43,060 nucleotides of DNA, from positions 1 to 43,060 of the forward strand of contig JAMPFT010000026.1 of the NCBI GenBank assembly GCA_023664305.1, in the 5' to 3' direction. This document shows positions 9,692 to 18,144 of the stretch, one piece after another; the first letter of the stretch is position 1, and each line of letters starts with the position of its first letter. Under the pieces are notes generated by a model. The model did no database searches. It saw only the letters and a program-made list of their open reading frames with translations, and was not told where the DNA came from. Position numbers and translations under genes: made by a program. Source of the stretch: a bacterium. Its GTDB lineage: Bacteria > Bacillota > Clostridia > Lachnospirales > Lachnospiraceae.

Positions 9692-11257
9692 TTATTTCCC
9701 CGTATTAATCATGTTGATTATACGATAGTTTTCTCTCCCCGCAAACAAGTCGCTCTTTGAAATCAGGGCGTGCCTGTACTGATGAATTTCATACGAGCCG
9801 TCCGAATGGCCCGTTGCGTCGTAGTCATAGACAAACAAAACATCCGATGCGGTTTCACAGCGAAAATCAATGGCCCAGCCGTTACAGGGAATCGTGAGCG
9901 GCGAATGGGTAATTGCTCCCGTCTTCGTATCCACAAAATACCAGACAGGATTTGCCCCCAGATTCCAGTCCCGGCAACACAGCACATCCCCCAGCGTATC
10001 CATGAGACAGTTCTGGGGAAGTGTGCAGACGGTTCTCCTTTCTCCCGTGTCAAGATGGACTACATCAATATTCTGGTTTCCCTTCGTGGATAAGTACAGG
10101 CCATTGCCGAGAAGCTTCACCGCATTTTCGTATCGGTTCGACAGCCGAAGAATTTCCTCAGGTCCTCCGCCGCCCTGATTCAGGAGCGCATATACCTCGG
10201 AGGAATTTTCGTATAATTCTTTATACGCGCTGTCATTCCATTCCTCCTCCCGTGACAGCTCCCTGCCGAAGTCGGTTCCGCACAGCACAAAATCATCCCC
10301 ATAGCACCCGAGCATTCGCCAGGAAATACCGTCTCCGAACTCCATGGAGCAGACCTCCGAGAGAGAAAGCGTGCTAAGATCCAAAAACATCAGTTTTCTC
10401 TCCGCAGAGGTGATATAGGTCAGACCGTCGCTCTTGTCGGCGGAAAGCTTCTTGGTAATTACATAAATTCCCCGGTCATTTCCGAATACCGTATCCTCAA
10501 GGGTGAGCGTTCCGTCAAAGGCATAAATTTTTTCCCGCCCTGTTCCGTCAAGATTGGCGCGGTAAACGGCTGCCGGTCGGCTTTCTCTTCCTACCAAACT
10601 GTTACCGCTGCCGAAATTCTCATCGCCGCCGAAAACCACAATATTTTGAGACGTGGAGCCGTCGTTATCAAATTCACGACTTAAAATGTATAGGTGATCC
10701 CGGAAAACAAAGAGAATCGTGCTGTATGAGGGGAAATCATCGTCGGAAAACACCGACGGACAGTCCGGGGAGTCATGCTGACAGCCCGCCGCACTGCACA
10801 GATAAATCTCTTGACCGGAAGCAAAATCCATGTACATGAGATGCGTTCCGTAGCTGCCGTCCCGAAGCTTTACCGCTTCCCCGGTCAGATAATAATATCC
10901 GTCTTCCGTATTGCAAGCGCTCTCACCGTAGCGGTTAGACAGGAGGCGCAGACCTTCGTTCCCCGCCGAGCTACTGCTGCCACCTGCGCCTTGCAGCGCG
11001 CCGGAATCGGGGCTGCCTGCATCTACCTCGCTATTGTTCCCGCCCTGCCATGCGCCGGAACCGGAATTGCCGCTATCTGCCTCGCTATTGTTCCCGCCCT
11101 GCCATGCGCCGGAACCGGAATTGCCGCTATTTGCCTCGCTATTGTTCCCGCTCTGCCGTCCACCGGAATCCGAATTACCGGCACCTATCCCGCCGCATCC
11201 GCACAGCGAGACGCTGACCAGCGCAACAATCAGAAAACGTACTACAAATTTTTTCAT
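9692..11257 (-). CDS. Repeat-bearing DUF5050-like lipoprotein
   Basis: This 521-residue lipoprotein has signal-peptide end LCGC, and the last Cys is the likely lipidated residue. A low-complexity Gly/Ser/Asn linker follows, made of about four copies of an 18-residue unit containing GNNSEADSGNSGSGAWQG. The remaining ~420 residues are beta-rich with propeller-like spacing. They include the block CSAAGCQHDSPDCPS, a Cys/His arrangement typical of clostridial surface lipoproteins of the DUF5050 kind. A TTG three bases upstream could also start translation, but the ATG has AAGGAGG at nine bases and is preferred. The gene is first in an operon with the ABC exporter, so it may sense or scavenge something near the exporter. 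The function itself is unknown. Confidence 0.82.
   Translation of the reverse strand: MKKFVVRFLIVALVSVSLCGCGGIGAGNSDSGGRQSGNNSEANSGNSGSGAWQGGNNSEADSGNSGSGAWQGGNNSEVDAGSPDSGALQGAGGSSSSAGNEGLRLLSNRYGESACNTEDGYYYLTGEAVKLRDGSYGTHLMYMDFASGQEIYLCSAAGCQHDSPDCPSVFSDDDFPSYSTILFVFRDHLYILSREFDNDGSTSQNIVVFGGDENFGSGNSLVGRESRPAAVYRANLDGTGREKIYAFDGTLTLEDTVFGNDRGIYVITKKLSADKSDGLTYITSAERKLMFLDLSTLSLSEVCSMEFGDGISWRMLGCYGDDFVLCGTDFGRELSREEEWNDSAYKELYENSSEVYALLNQGGGGPEEILRLSNRYENAVKLLGNGLYLSTKGNQNIDVVHLDTGERRTVCTLPQNCLMDTLGDVLCCRDWNLGANPVWYFVDTKTGAITHSPLTIPCNGWAIDFRCETASDVLFVYDYDATGHSDGSYEIHQYRHALISKSDLFAGRENYRIINMINTGK
11020..11170 (-). repeat. 54-bp tandem repeats encoding the lipoprotein linker
   Basis: About three near-identical 54-bp units, plus a diverged one, encode the Gly/Asn/Ser linker directly after the lipid-anchored Cys. 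Two adjacent units are almost identical at DNA level (the CTCGCTATTGTTCCCGC stretch recurs), so copy number could change by slippage without breaking the frame. Confidence 0.7.
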
Positions 11258-11304
11258 CAAAAAAGACCTCCTTACTTTTGATAAGGAGATCTTATCCGGT
11301 AAAA

Positions 11305-11320
11305 GTCAAAAGTCCGTCAA
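11305..11320 (-). promoter_or_regulatory. Candidate response-regulator operator before the lipoprotein/ABC operon
   Basis: On the minus strand TTGAC-N6-TTGAC occurs with an 11-bp period (plus-strand GTCAA at 11305-11309 and 11316-11320). It overlaps the last codon and stop of the histidine kinase gene and sits about 50 bases before the lipoprotein start. The identical arrangement occurs before the response-regulator gene at 13301-13316. OmpR-family regulators typically bind direct repeats with a 10-11 bp period. A small dyad GATAAG/CTTATC (around 11279-11296) lies between the repeat and the ribosome site. Confidence 0.55.
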
Positions 11321-12603
11321 ACTATCAAAAAGATTTTCACGCAGGCACCTTCAGAGGTATTCGACAGCTCCAGCCTGCCGCCGTGCTTGCGGCAGAGGAG
11401 GCGGCTTACGGAAAGCCCGATTCCCATATGTCCGTCTTCAGACGTTATAAGCAGCTTCTTTTCCTGCTTCTCCAGAATTTCCGCCGGGAATCCGTCCCCG
11501 TCGTCGGTCACGGAGACAGTAAACTCCGCCCCGCTTAGGGAAAATGCAAGCTGTATTTGCCGTCTGGCGTAGCGCAGCGCATTGTTTACGACATTTTCCA
11601 GAACCCGATACGCCAGGGCCGCATCGACCCGTATCTCTTTTTCCGGCAGACAGCCTCTCACCTGCATATCGATTCCGCTTTTCTCCGCCAGAAGGGATAA
11701 ATCCTCCGCCATTTCCGCCGCAAGCTTTCTCACGTTTACGGTTCTCCTGTCAAGCTGCGTTTCCTCCGTCCGGTTCAAAACCCGGACGGATTCGGTATAC
11801 TGCTCCAGCCGTTTTGCCGCCATACATAGGTTCCCCGCGATGCGGACTGTTTTTTCCCTGCTTATTTCTCCGTTTTTCAGGTTTGTCTCCAGATACTCGG
11901 CATACCCCTCGATAATGGCAATGGGATTCCGCAGATCATGCGCAATAGAGGCCTGCATCAGCCTTCGTTCCTCCAGCATATCCCACATGACCCTGTTGTT
12001 TTCACAGAGCGCCGCCCGCATCTCCTCAAAGGAGCGGCACAGACCGCCCAGCTCGTCGCCGCAGGAATAATCTACCCGGAAATCCAGATTCTGCTTCTCG
12101 ATCTGCTTTGCCGCGTCCGCCAACACCTCCAGCGGCCGCTTCAGCTTTCGGCGGTAAAAATACAGGCTGCAGAAAAGAATCGCCCCAAAGGCAAAAAAGG
12201 CGGGAGCGACAACCATAGCTACGCCGCACAGCCGATAGGCAAGCTTCCTTTTAGGGGACAGAGAATCCACTCCCGCCTCTATTTTTTCGACGGAATACCG
12301 GGTCTGCCTCACGCTGTCCGCAACCGGCACGCCGTCGCTCTCCACGCGCAAAAACGGCAGGGAAGAGAGATCGTCCCCATATTTCAGAAGATAGGTGCTT
12401 TGAATCACGTTTTCCTCCGACAGCGTTTCCTCAATGGTGAGATAGACTTCGTTGGAATCCGGCAAAAGCCAATGCCGGAAAGCGGCGCAGCCTCCGATGA
12501 TCAGCGCGGAGAGGATTCCTGTCATGCCCATAGCGCCAAAAACCGTCAGCATAAAAAACCGGCGAAGCGGCAAATCTCCCCATTTCTTTTTCAGCGCTTC
12601 CAT
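11317..12603 (-). CDS. Sensor histidine kinase
   Basis: This is a 428-residue membrane kinase. A first helix at about 16-40 and a second at 124-150 enclose a short sensor domain of some 80 residues. A HAMP linker (150-204) follows, then the H-box SIAHDLRNP with phospho-acceptor His222. The ATP-binding domain shows the N-box (ENVVNNALRYA), a G1 box (DDGDGF) and a G2 box (GIGLSVSRLL). The gene overlaps the response-regulator gene by 13 bases, so the two are translated together. The kinase should phosphorylate that regulator. Its stop codon overlaps the proposed operator of the exporter operon, and the signal is likely to be what the exporter handles. Confidence 0.92.
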   Translation of the reverse strand: MEALKKKWGDLPLRRFFMLTVFGAMGMTGILSALIIGGCAAFRHWLLPDSNEVYLTIEETLSEENVIQSTYLLKYGDDLSSLPFLRVESDGVPVADSVRQTRYSVEKIEAGVDSLSPKRKLAYRLCGVAMVVAPAFFAFGAILFCSLYFYRRKLKRPLEVLADAAKQIEKQNLDFRVDYSCGDELGGLCRSFEEMRAALCENNRVMWDMLEERRLMQASIAHDLRNPIAIIEGYAEYLETNLKNGEISREKTVRIAGNLCMAAKRLEQYTESVRVLNRTEETQLDRRTVNVRKLAAEMAEDLSLLAEKSGIDMQVRGCLPEKEIRVDAALAYRVLENVVNNALRYARRQIQLAFSLSGAEFTVSVTDDGDGFPAEILEKQEKKLLITSEDGHMGIGLSVSRLLCRKHGGRLELSNTSEGACVKIFLIV

Positions 12604-13265
12604 TTATATCCCACTCCCCAGACTGTCTCGATATACTCCTCGCCCGTGGCCCTATAGAGCTTGGCGCGAATCTTCCGTACATGCTCCTTGATCACATCCG
12701 CGCTGCCCTCCGCGTCCCATCCCCATATCCTCTCGTAGATCCGCTCCCGGTCAAACACCTGACCGGCGTTTGTCAGCAGGAACGCAATCAGATCAAATTC
12801 CTTCTTTGAAAATTCGATTTCCGTATCTTTGTAAAAAATGCGGCGCTGGGAAAGATTCACCAGCAGCTCCCCTGAGGTCAGCACAGAAGCGCAGCCGCTG
12901 GCACGTTCCTCCCGGCGCAGATGAGCCGCCACCCTCGCCGACAGCTCCTTTAAGCTGAATGGCTTGGTGATATAGTCGTCGCCGCCGTACTGTAAACCTG
13001 TAACTTTATCCTGTTCGGTAATCCTTGCCGTCACGAAAAGAATCGGACAGGCCATGTGCTCCCGTATGTTCCGACAAAGCTCCAGCCCGTCCGTCCCCGG
13101 CATATTGATATCAAGTATGATCAGGTCAGGATTTTTCGGCAGCAGCTCCAGTGCTCCGCCTGCGCTGTTTGCCGTATAAACCTCATAGCCCTCATCTCCC
13201 AAATGGTCGGACAGCAGCTCCGTGATCATTGTCTCGTCATCCACGACTAATATTTTGCGCTTCAT
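12591..13265 (-). CDS. OmpR/PhoB-family response regulator
   Basis: This 224-residue regulator has a receiver domain with acidic pair Asp9-Asp10, phospho-acceptor Asp52 (IILDINMPG), Thr79 and Lys101. It also has a C-terminal winged-helix DNA-binding domain ending EYIETVWGVGYKWKR, which is diagnostic for the OmpR/PhoB group. An AAGGGGGTG ribosome site precedes the ATG. The upstream 54 bases hold a TTGAC direct repeat at 13301-13316 shared with the exporter operon, which suggests autoregulation plus control of the exporter genes. Confidence 0.94.
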   Translation of the reverse strand: MKRKILVVDDETMITELLSDHLGDEGYEVYTANSAGGALELLPKNPDLIILDINMPGTDGLELCRNIREHMACPILFVTARITEQDKVTGLQYGGDDYITKPFSLKELSARVAAHLRREERASGCASVLTSGELLVNLSQRRIFYKDTEIEFSKKEFDLIAFLLTNAGQVFDRERIYERIWGWDAEGSADVIKEHVRKIRAKLYRATGEEYIETVWGVGYKWKR

Positions 13266-13300
13266 ACGAACACCCCCTTGGAAGAGAGTACAACAAAAAA

Positions 13301-13316
13301 GTCAAAAAAGCGTCAA
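13301..13316 (-). promoter_or_regulatory. Candidate operator/promoter element before the response-regulator gene
   Basis: Minus-strand TTGAC-N6-TTGAC with an 11-bp period (plus-strand GTCAA at 13301-13305 and 13312-13316) lies 36-51 bases before the regulator's ATG. It matches the element at 11305-11320 in both half-site and spacing. The distal TTGACG could also act as a -35 box, although no good -10 follows. Confidence 0.55.
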
Positions 13317-13319
13317 GCT

Positions 13320-14645
13320 TCACTTTAAAAACACAAAGGATTCCAGCTCAAACAGCACCCGGTCCTTCAAAAACTGATCCGCCCAGCTATTGATCTCCAG
13401 CTCGGTCACAAAATAAAGGGCATGGCGTCCCGTCACCGCCTTGACCTCCAGACGGTAAACGCCGTCGCCTAAACCGATCTCGCCTCTTCCGATCTCCGCG
13501 CCGTCCTCCCCGTCGATCAAAACCTTCAGCGTGCAGGCGCAGCCCATCCCCCTGACCTTCAGGCAAAGGTGCATGACCTTGCTGCCGTAATCCTCGCCAA
13601 AGTCAAAATACTTGTAGCCGATGACGTTATCCCTCTTAATCTGCGTGATCACACGGGTAAACAAATCCTTTTCCGTGACGAAGCAGCCGCCCTTCAATAC
13701 ACAGGCAATCTCCGCGGGAACAATCTCATAGGGAGAAAGCGACTCCTCAAAGCCCAGAGACGTCATTTCCACAGGCGGGATGCTCCCGTCCGGCAGAATC
13801 TCGATTTTTTCCACACAGGCACGCCTTGACATAATCGTGTTGTTGGTCATCCGATGATAGAAGACATACCACTGCCCGTTGATCTTGCAGATGGAACCGT
13901 GATCGTTCCCCGCGGGATAATCCACACCGTTGTCTATGATATATCCCCGGTAGGTGAACGGCCCCTGCGGGCTGTCCGACGTGGCATAGGCCAGCCTGCT
14001 GCCTTTTCGCGGCGAATAAATCAGATAATAGGTATCCCCGACCTTTCGGGGGGAGCTTGCCTCAAAGAAGCGCCTTTCCTCAGGAACCTCCGGCCTGTCG
14101 TCGATCACCCGGTTCTGCAGGCTCCCGTCCAGGATCTCGTACATGTTCTCCGGATTGATCTCGTTCATATGCGAGCCCTCAAAGCCGTAATAACAGTACA
14201 CCCTTCCGTCATCGTCCACCAGCACGCCCACATCGTTATAGATACCGTCGTCGCCCTCATTGCCCGGGGTGTACTGATACCGGGAAAGCAGTTCAAAGGG
14301 GCCTTCCGGGCGGTCGCTGACCCCGACGCATCCCTTCGCTCCCACGATGTACATATAGAGATAGTATTTTCCGTCATTCTCCACACAGTCCGGCGCATAC
14401 AGCTCATGATCCGTCCACGGCGTCTGGGCCGGATGATTTGCCGTGTCCCTGGTCTGAAAAGCTGTTCCGTGACACTGCCAGTCGCTCAGGTTCGTCAGCG
14501 GCGCAGACCAGACCTTCAGCTTGTAGTCGCAGAAGGAAGTGCCTCCCACCCTGTCATGGGAGCCGTACAGATAGACACGGTCTCCGAACACCCGGGGCTC
14601 CCCGTCGGGAATATACTCCCACAGGGGTAAAATAGGATTTGCCAT
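13320..14645 (-). CDS. Glycoside hydrolase family 43 protein
   Basis: This 441-residue enzyme has the five-bladed-propeller GH43 pattern. An N-terminal acidic residue is in IPDGEPRVFGDRVYLYGSHD (Asp14, candidate base). A second Asp is in GIYNDVGVLVDDDGR (Asp138, candidate pKa modulator), and Glu195 in RRFFEASSPRK is the candidate acid. After about residue 300 there is a beta-sandwich-like accessory part. GH43 enzymes remove arabinose or xylose from plant polysaccharides; exact specificity cannot be told. No signal peptide is present, so it should act on imported oligosaccharides in the cytoplasm. The start has AAAGGAGA at a good distance. It lies 57 bases after the vWA lipoprotein gene but has no obvious functional tie to it. 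Confidence 0.9.
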   Translation of the reverse strand: MANPILPLWEYIPDGEPRVFGDRVYLYGSHDRVGGTSFCDYKLKVWSAPLTNLSDWQCHGTAFQTRDTANHPAQTPWTDHELYAPDCVENDGKYYLYMYIVGAKGCVGVSDRPEGPFELLSRYQYTPGNEGDDGIYNDVGVLVDDDGRVYCYYGFEGSHMNEINPENMYEILDGSLQNRVIDDRPEVPEERRFFEASSPRKVGDTYYLIYSPRKGSRLAYATSDSPQGPFTYRGYIIDNGVDYPAGNDHGSICKINGQWYVFYHRMTNNTIMSRRACVEKIEILPDGSIPPVEMTSLGFEESLSPYEIVPAEIACVLKGGCFVTEKDLFTRVITQIKRDNVIGYKYFDFGEDYGSKVMHLCLKVRGMGCACTLKVLIDGEDGAEIGRGEIGLGDGVYRLEVKAVTGRHALYFVTELEINSWADQFLKDRVLFELESFVFLK

Positions 14646-14702
14646 AGTATAGTCTCCTTTTCACTTATTTGCCCTCATTATACACTCTATGGCCGTCCTG
14701 TA

Positions 14703-16409
14703 TCAACTGTTTCTCTGCAGCTTTTTCACCAGATAAGCAAACTCGTCTTTGTACTCGTCCGCGTCCGTATCGACCTTTTTTAACAGCTCCCGGATATTCT
14801 CGAAGGAAGCGTCCTTTTTGTACTCGCTGTCCCGGAGCAGCAGACCGAACTCCGCCACCGCCGCCGCAAAGTAAAAGTCCTCCGAAGGCTCCTGCGCGTA
14901 AGCTTCCTCCGTCACGGGATAAGTGCAGAGCAGACTGCTGTCGGACTCCGGCTCCTTATAGCGGACCCTAAGATTCAGCCACTCCCCGTTTTCCACCCCG
15001 GCGCTTCCCGTCTGCGTCTGATATTTCAGCTCCGTCTGCGGGATTTCCTGCGCGGAATCCGCGGGAATAATCTCATAAAGAACCGTTACCATATGCCCTG
15101 CGCCGATCTCGCCCGCATCCTTCCTGTCGTCGTCAAAATCCTCCGTGGCCAGCATTCTGTTTTCATAGCCCAGGAGCCGATACCCCTTGACATAAGCCGG
15201 ATTAAACTCCACCTGAAGCTTTACGTCCTTTGCCACCGTCACAAGCGTCGCGCCCATCTGCTCCACCAGCACCTTTTTCGCCTCGCTTAAGGAGTCAATA
15301 TAAGCGTAGTTGCCGTTCCCTTTGTCCGCCAGAGTCTCCATCTTATTGTCCTTGATATTTCCCGTGCCAAAGCCCAGAACGGATAAAAACACCCCGGATT
15401 CCTTCTTTTTTGACACAAGCTTCTCCAACTCGCTCTCGCTGCTGGCTCCCACGTTTAAATCTCCGTCGGTGGCAAGGATAATGCGGTTGTTCCCTCCCTC
15501 GATATAATACTCCTCCGCCAGCCTGTAAGCCGCCTCAATGGCTCCCGCGCCGTTTGTGGAGCCTCCCGCCTCCAGCGCCTCCAACGCATTGACGATTGTG
15601 GATTTTTCATCCCCGCGCACTCCTTCCAGAACCACAGACTCCTCACCCGCGTAGGTTATGACAGATACCCTGTCCTTCTCCGTAAGCTCCTGCGCCAGCA
15701 GAATGAAGGCCCTCTGCAGAAGAGGCAGCTTATCGTCGCTGTACATGGAGCCGGACACGTCAAGCAAAAAAACCAGATTGGAATCCGGCGCTTCGCTGAA
15801 ATCAACCGCTTCCGTCTTCAGGCCGATCTGCAGAAGCTTCGCGTCTCCGTTCCACGGACAGTCTCCCAGAACCGCCGTCACGCCAAAGGGCTCATCTCCC
15901 TCCGGCAGTTTATAATCGTAAGTAAAATAATTCAACATCTCCTCGATGCGGACCGCCCCGGCCGGAATATCTTCCATAGTATAACCGGCTTCAATCATAC
16001 GGCGCAGATTGCTGTAGGAGGCCGTATCCACATCCGCCGAAAACGTGGAGAGAGGATCGTTTATCACTGACTTGTACCCCTGCTCGCGGATACTGCTGTA
16101 CTCCTCCGTATTGCCGTTCTCCGGGTTGATCGGCCAATATTCCTCTTCCGGGCTGACATTCCGGATTCCTTCCGCAGAGAACGCTGCGTCATAATCCATG
16201 TCGTAAAAAAGCCCGCCGGCATTCTCTGTCACCGTCCAGCCGTCCGCCTCACTTTTCCCCGACACAGCCCCGGCATCTCCGATGCCCGTTTCCGTCCGGT
16301 TTCCGCCGACAAGCTCCGGCGAGGCCGCCCCCTTATCGCCGCATCCCGACACTGCCGTACATAACACTGCCGCCGCCAAAATCAATGCTGCCATCTTTCT
16401 CTTTTTCAT
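14703..16409 (-). CDS. YfbK-like von Willebrand factor A lipoprotein
   Basis: This 568-residue lipoprotein starts with a basic signal peptide ending VSGC. An N-terminal region follows (SYSNLRRMIEAGYTMEDIP ... RIEEMLNYFTY), which is the conserved leader of YfbK-type proteins. The vWA domain has a complete MIDAS motif DVSGS near residue 216 (LLDVSGSMYSDD) plus the later ATDGDLN. The C-terminal third resembles the DUF3520 domain that accompanies this family. The open frame extends upstream to 16670, but the ATG at 16409 has a GGGAG ribosome site and begins a sensible lipoprotein signal. It is the third gene after an ECF sigma and anti-sigma pair, separated from them by a 265-base region with hairpins. 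Its role is unknown; metal-dependent protein binding at the cell surface is likely. Confidence 0.86.
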   Translation of the reverse strand: MKKRKMAALILAAAVLCTAVSGCGDKGAASPELVGGNRTETGIGDAGAVSGKSEADGWTVTENAGGLFYDMDYDAAFSAEGIRNVSPEEEYWPINPENGNTEEYSSIREQGYKSVINDPLSTFSADVDTASYSNLRRMIEAGYTMEDIPAGAVRIEEMLNYFTYDYKLPEGDEPFGVTAVLGDCPWNGDAKLLQIGLKTEAVDFSEAPDSNLVFLLDVSGSMYSDDKLPLLQRAFILLAQELTEKDRVSVITYAGEESVVLEGVRGDEKSTIVNALEALEAGGSTNGAGAIEAAYRLAEEYYIEGGNNRIILATDGDLNVGASSESELEKLVSKKKESGVFLSVLGFGTGNIKDNKMETLADKGNGNYAYIDSLSEAKKVLVEQMGATLVTVAKDVKLQVEFNPAYVKGYRLLGYENRMLATEDFDDDRKDAGEIGAGHMVTVLYEIIPADSAQEIPQTELKYQTQTGSAGVENGEWLNLRVRYKEPESDSSLLCTYPVTEEAYAQEPSEDFYFAAAVAEFGLLLRDSEYKKDASFENIRELLKKVDTDADEYKDEFAYLVKKLQRNS

Positions 16410-16674
16410 CCTGCTCCCATCCTTTCCGTCCGTGCCTGCCGCCTGCCCTCCGCCTGCGCGGAACCGTCTCCGGCCCTTACCGCCGTCGGAACAAAGTGCC
16501 GCTGTGCGGCACAAAGCGCCCATATGGGCACTTAGAAGAATGCTTCGCATTCTTCCCTGACTACGGCGAAATTTCCTATAGAAGAACAAAACGCGCCACG
16601 AACTTTCCGCTTTGTAATATACACGGATGGGACTTCCGAATTTTATGGCATATTTTTCAATTTTTTTCACACAT
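16410..16674 (-). promoter_or_regulatory. Structured spacer with three hairpins between anti-sigma and vWA genes
   Basis: This 265-base gap holds three consecutive perfect palindromic structures. GTGCCGC-tgt-GCGGCAC is at 16496-16512, the 12-bp palindrome GCCCATATGGGC at 16518-16529, and GAAGAATGC-ttc-GCATTCTTC at 16535-16555. None is followed by a clear T-tract on the minus strand. They could process or attenuate the operon transcript between the sigma pair and the lipoprotein, or be remnants of a small repeat element. No promoter was convincingly seen. Confidence 0.5.
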
Positions 16675-17481
16675 TTATTTTACACTGCTGATCCGATACT
16701 TCTCCGCGCCGTCGGCATCTGCAATAACAGAAACCTCTACCTGACACTCCGCGCCCGCCTCAAGACTGCCGCCCTCGGTTCTGCCGTCGTAAAGCACAAT
16801 CTGATCTCCCGCCTGCAGCGGCAGCTCCTCCGACTCCCAAACCTGTGCGGTATACACCGTTTCGCCGTTCTCCTGCCAAACCGCCTCTATCCTGACCTGA
16901 AGCCGATACACCTGTAACTGCCCTCCCACAGACAAAGAACCGTTCGGCGGAAAACTGCCCGCTTCTTCTCCGGGCATTTCAGCCACCGCATTTCCGTCGG
17001 AATCCACACGGTCCGGACTTCCCCCGCTGTTCGCCGCCTCATAGTAAAGTTCCCCTTCTGCGATACCCGGCGCAGCGTCATAAAGATCTCCTTCCAATCC
17101 GACACCCGGCGCAGCGTCATAAAGATTTCCCTCCGGCCCGACACCCGGCGCTTCCTGATACAGACTCCCCTCCGGCCCGTTTCCCGCCGCTTCCGGATAC
17201 TGACTCCCGCCGGATCCCTTGTTCGCCGCCTCGTAATACATGCCGCCGCTTTCTGCGGACATTTCTCCGAACCCGGGCAGGAAAACCGTTCGCAGCGCAA
17301 ATCCTGTCACCGCCAGACACAGACAGGCCGCCGCCATGCCCCACATCAGGTTCCTCTGCCGCAGCCCTTTCCTTACAGGCCGGGACCGCTTCGGCTCCAG
17401 ACCGCCCTCTATTCTTCCCCACAGGTCAGGCGCATCCTTCGCCATATACTCCCGATACTCTTTTTCCAGATTTCTACTCAT
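16675..17481 (-). CDS. Anti-sigma factor-like membrane protein with internal repeats
   Basis: This is a 268-residue single-span membrane protein. The cytoplasmic N-terminus (residues 1-44) contains APDLWGRIEGGL, a sequence style seen in anti-sigma proteins paired with clostridial ECF factors. A helix lies at about 45-67. Outside the membrane, residues about 80-150 hold four or more copies of a 13-15 residue repeat of the type APGVGPEGNLYD. A globular C-terminal part follows that resembles a small beta domain. The gene overlaps the sigma gene by eight bases. The role as anti-sigma factor is inferred from position and topology. No zinc-binding HxxxCxxC motif is present. Confidence 0.7.
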   Translation of the reverse strand: MSRNLEKEYREYMAKDAPDLWGRIEGGLEPKRSRPVRKGLRQRNLMWGMAAACLCLAVTGFALRTVFLPGFGEMSAESGGMYYEAANKGSGGSQYPEAAGNGPEGSLYQEAPGVGPEGNLYDAAPGVGLEGDLYDAAPGIAEGELYYEAANSGGSPDRVDSDGNAVAEMPGEEAGSFPPNGSLSVGGQLQVYRLQVRIEAVWQENGETVYTAQVWESEELPLQAGDQIVLYDGRTEGGSLEAGAECQVEVSVIADADGAEKYRISSVK

Positions 17482-18007
17482 ATCCGCACCTCTTCAGCTT
17501 CCTGACCGCATTTTGATACCGCCAGGTCACAGTTCCCAACGGCTGCTTCAAAATATCCGCAATCTCCTGAAATGTGAGTTCACCCATGATTTTCATATTG
17601 ATAATTTCCCGCTCACCCGGCTTTAACATCTCCAACGCTCTCTCCAGGCTTACTTTAGCCAACGCATCGCCCTCCACGTCGTCGTCCGCCGCGCTTTCCG
17701 GAATGCTGTCCGCAAAATCCTCCGTCAAAAACTCATGCTTTCTCTTTCGCAGCAGATCAACCGCCATATTTCTTGCAATGACTGCCATCCAGGCTCTGTG
17801 GCCCCTGCGGCTCTCATAGGAATCCGCCAGCTTCCAAAGCTTTATAAAAAATTCGCTGGTCACATCCTCCGCATCCTCCCTGTTTTGCAGCACCTGCAAG
17901 ACAACGGAATACACATAGCCGATATATGCCTCATAAATCTCGTGCAGCGCCTCCCTGTCTCCTGCCCTGATTCTTTTCATGCATGCGTGAAACTGCCTGT
18001 CCTCCAC
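17474..18007 (-). CDS. ECF-type RNA polymerase sigma factor
   Basis: This is a 177-residue sigma-70 family protein with only regions 2 and 4. Region 2 includes YEAYIGYVYSVVLQVLQ and NREDAEDVTSEFFIKLW. Region 4 includes LKPGEREIINMKIMGELTF and QEIADILKQPLGTVTWRYQ, a helix-turn-helix that would read the -35 element. Translation begins at a GTG, with AGGAG at a normal distance. It is co-transcribed with the overlapping membrane protein, the presumed anti-sigma partner, and then the vWA lipoprotein, which is the likely target or output of the system. A strong terminator just upstream separates it from the accessory Sec operon. Confidence 0.9.
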   Translation of the reverse strand: MEDRQFHACMKRIRAGDREALHEIYEAYIGYVYSVVLQVLQNREDAEDVTSEFFIKLWKLADSYESRRGHRAWMAVIARNMAVDLLRKRKHEFLTEDFADSIPESAADDDVEGDALAKVSLERALEMLKPGEREIINMKIMGELTFQEIADILKQPLGTVTWRYQNAVRKLKRCGYE

Positions 18008-18095
18008 CGTCTTCTCTCCTGCACCTTCCTGTTAAATCATACGTTTCAGCTGACTTATATTTATGGGAAATTACTTTCTTTTTGGAGTATTTCAT

Positions 18096-18140
18096 AAAAC
18101 GCGGGGCCGTCTCACTTATTCTCAAGCGAAACGGCCCCGC
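18096..18140 (-). terminator. Rho-independent terminator of the accessory Sec operon
   Basis: On the minus strand a 17-bp stem (GCGGGGCCGTTTCGCTT pairing with AAGTGAGACGGCCCCGC, two G-U wobbles) closes a six-base loop and is followed by GTTTTATG. It begins four bases after the stop of the small membrane protein gene, so that gene belongs to the operon and is its last member. Confidence 0.9.
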
Positions 18141-18144
18141 CGCT

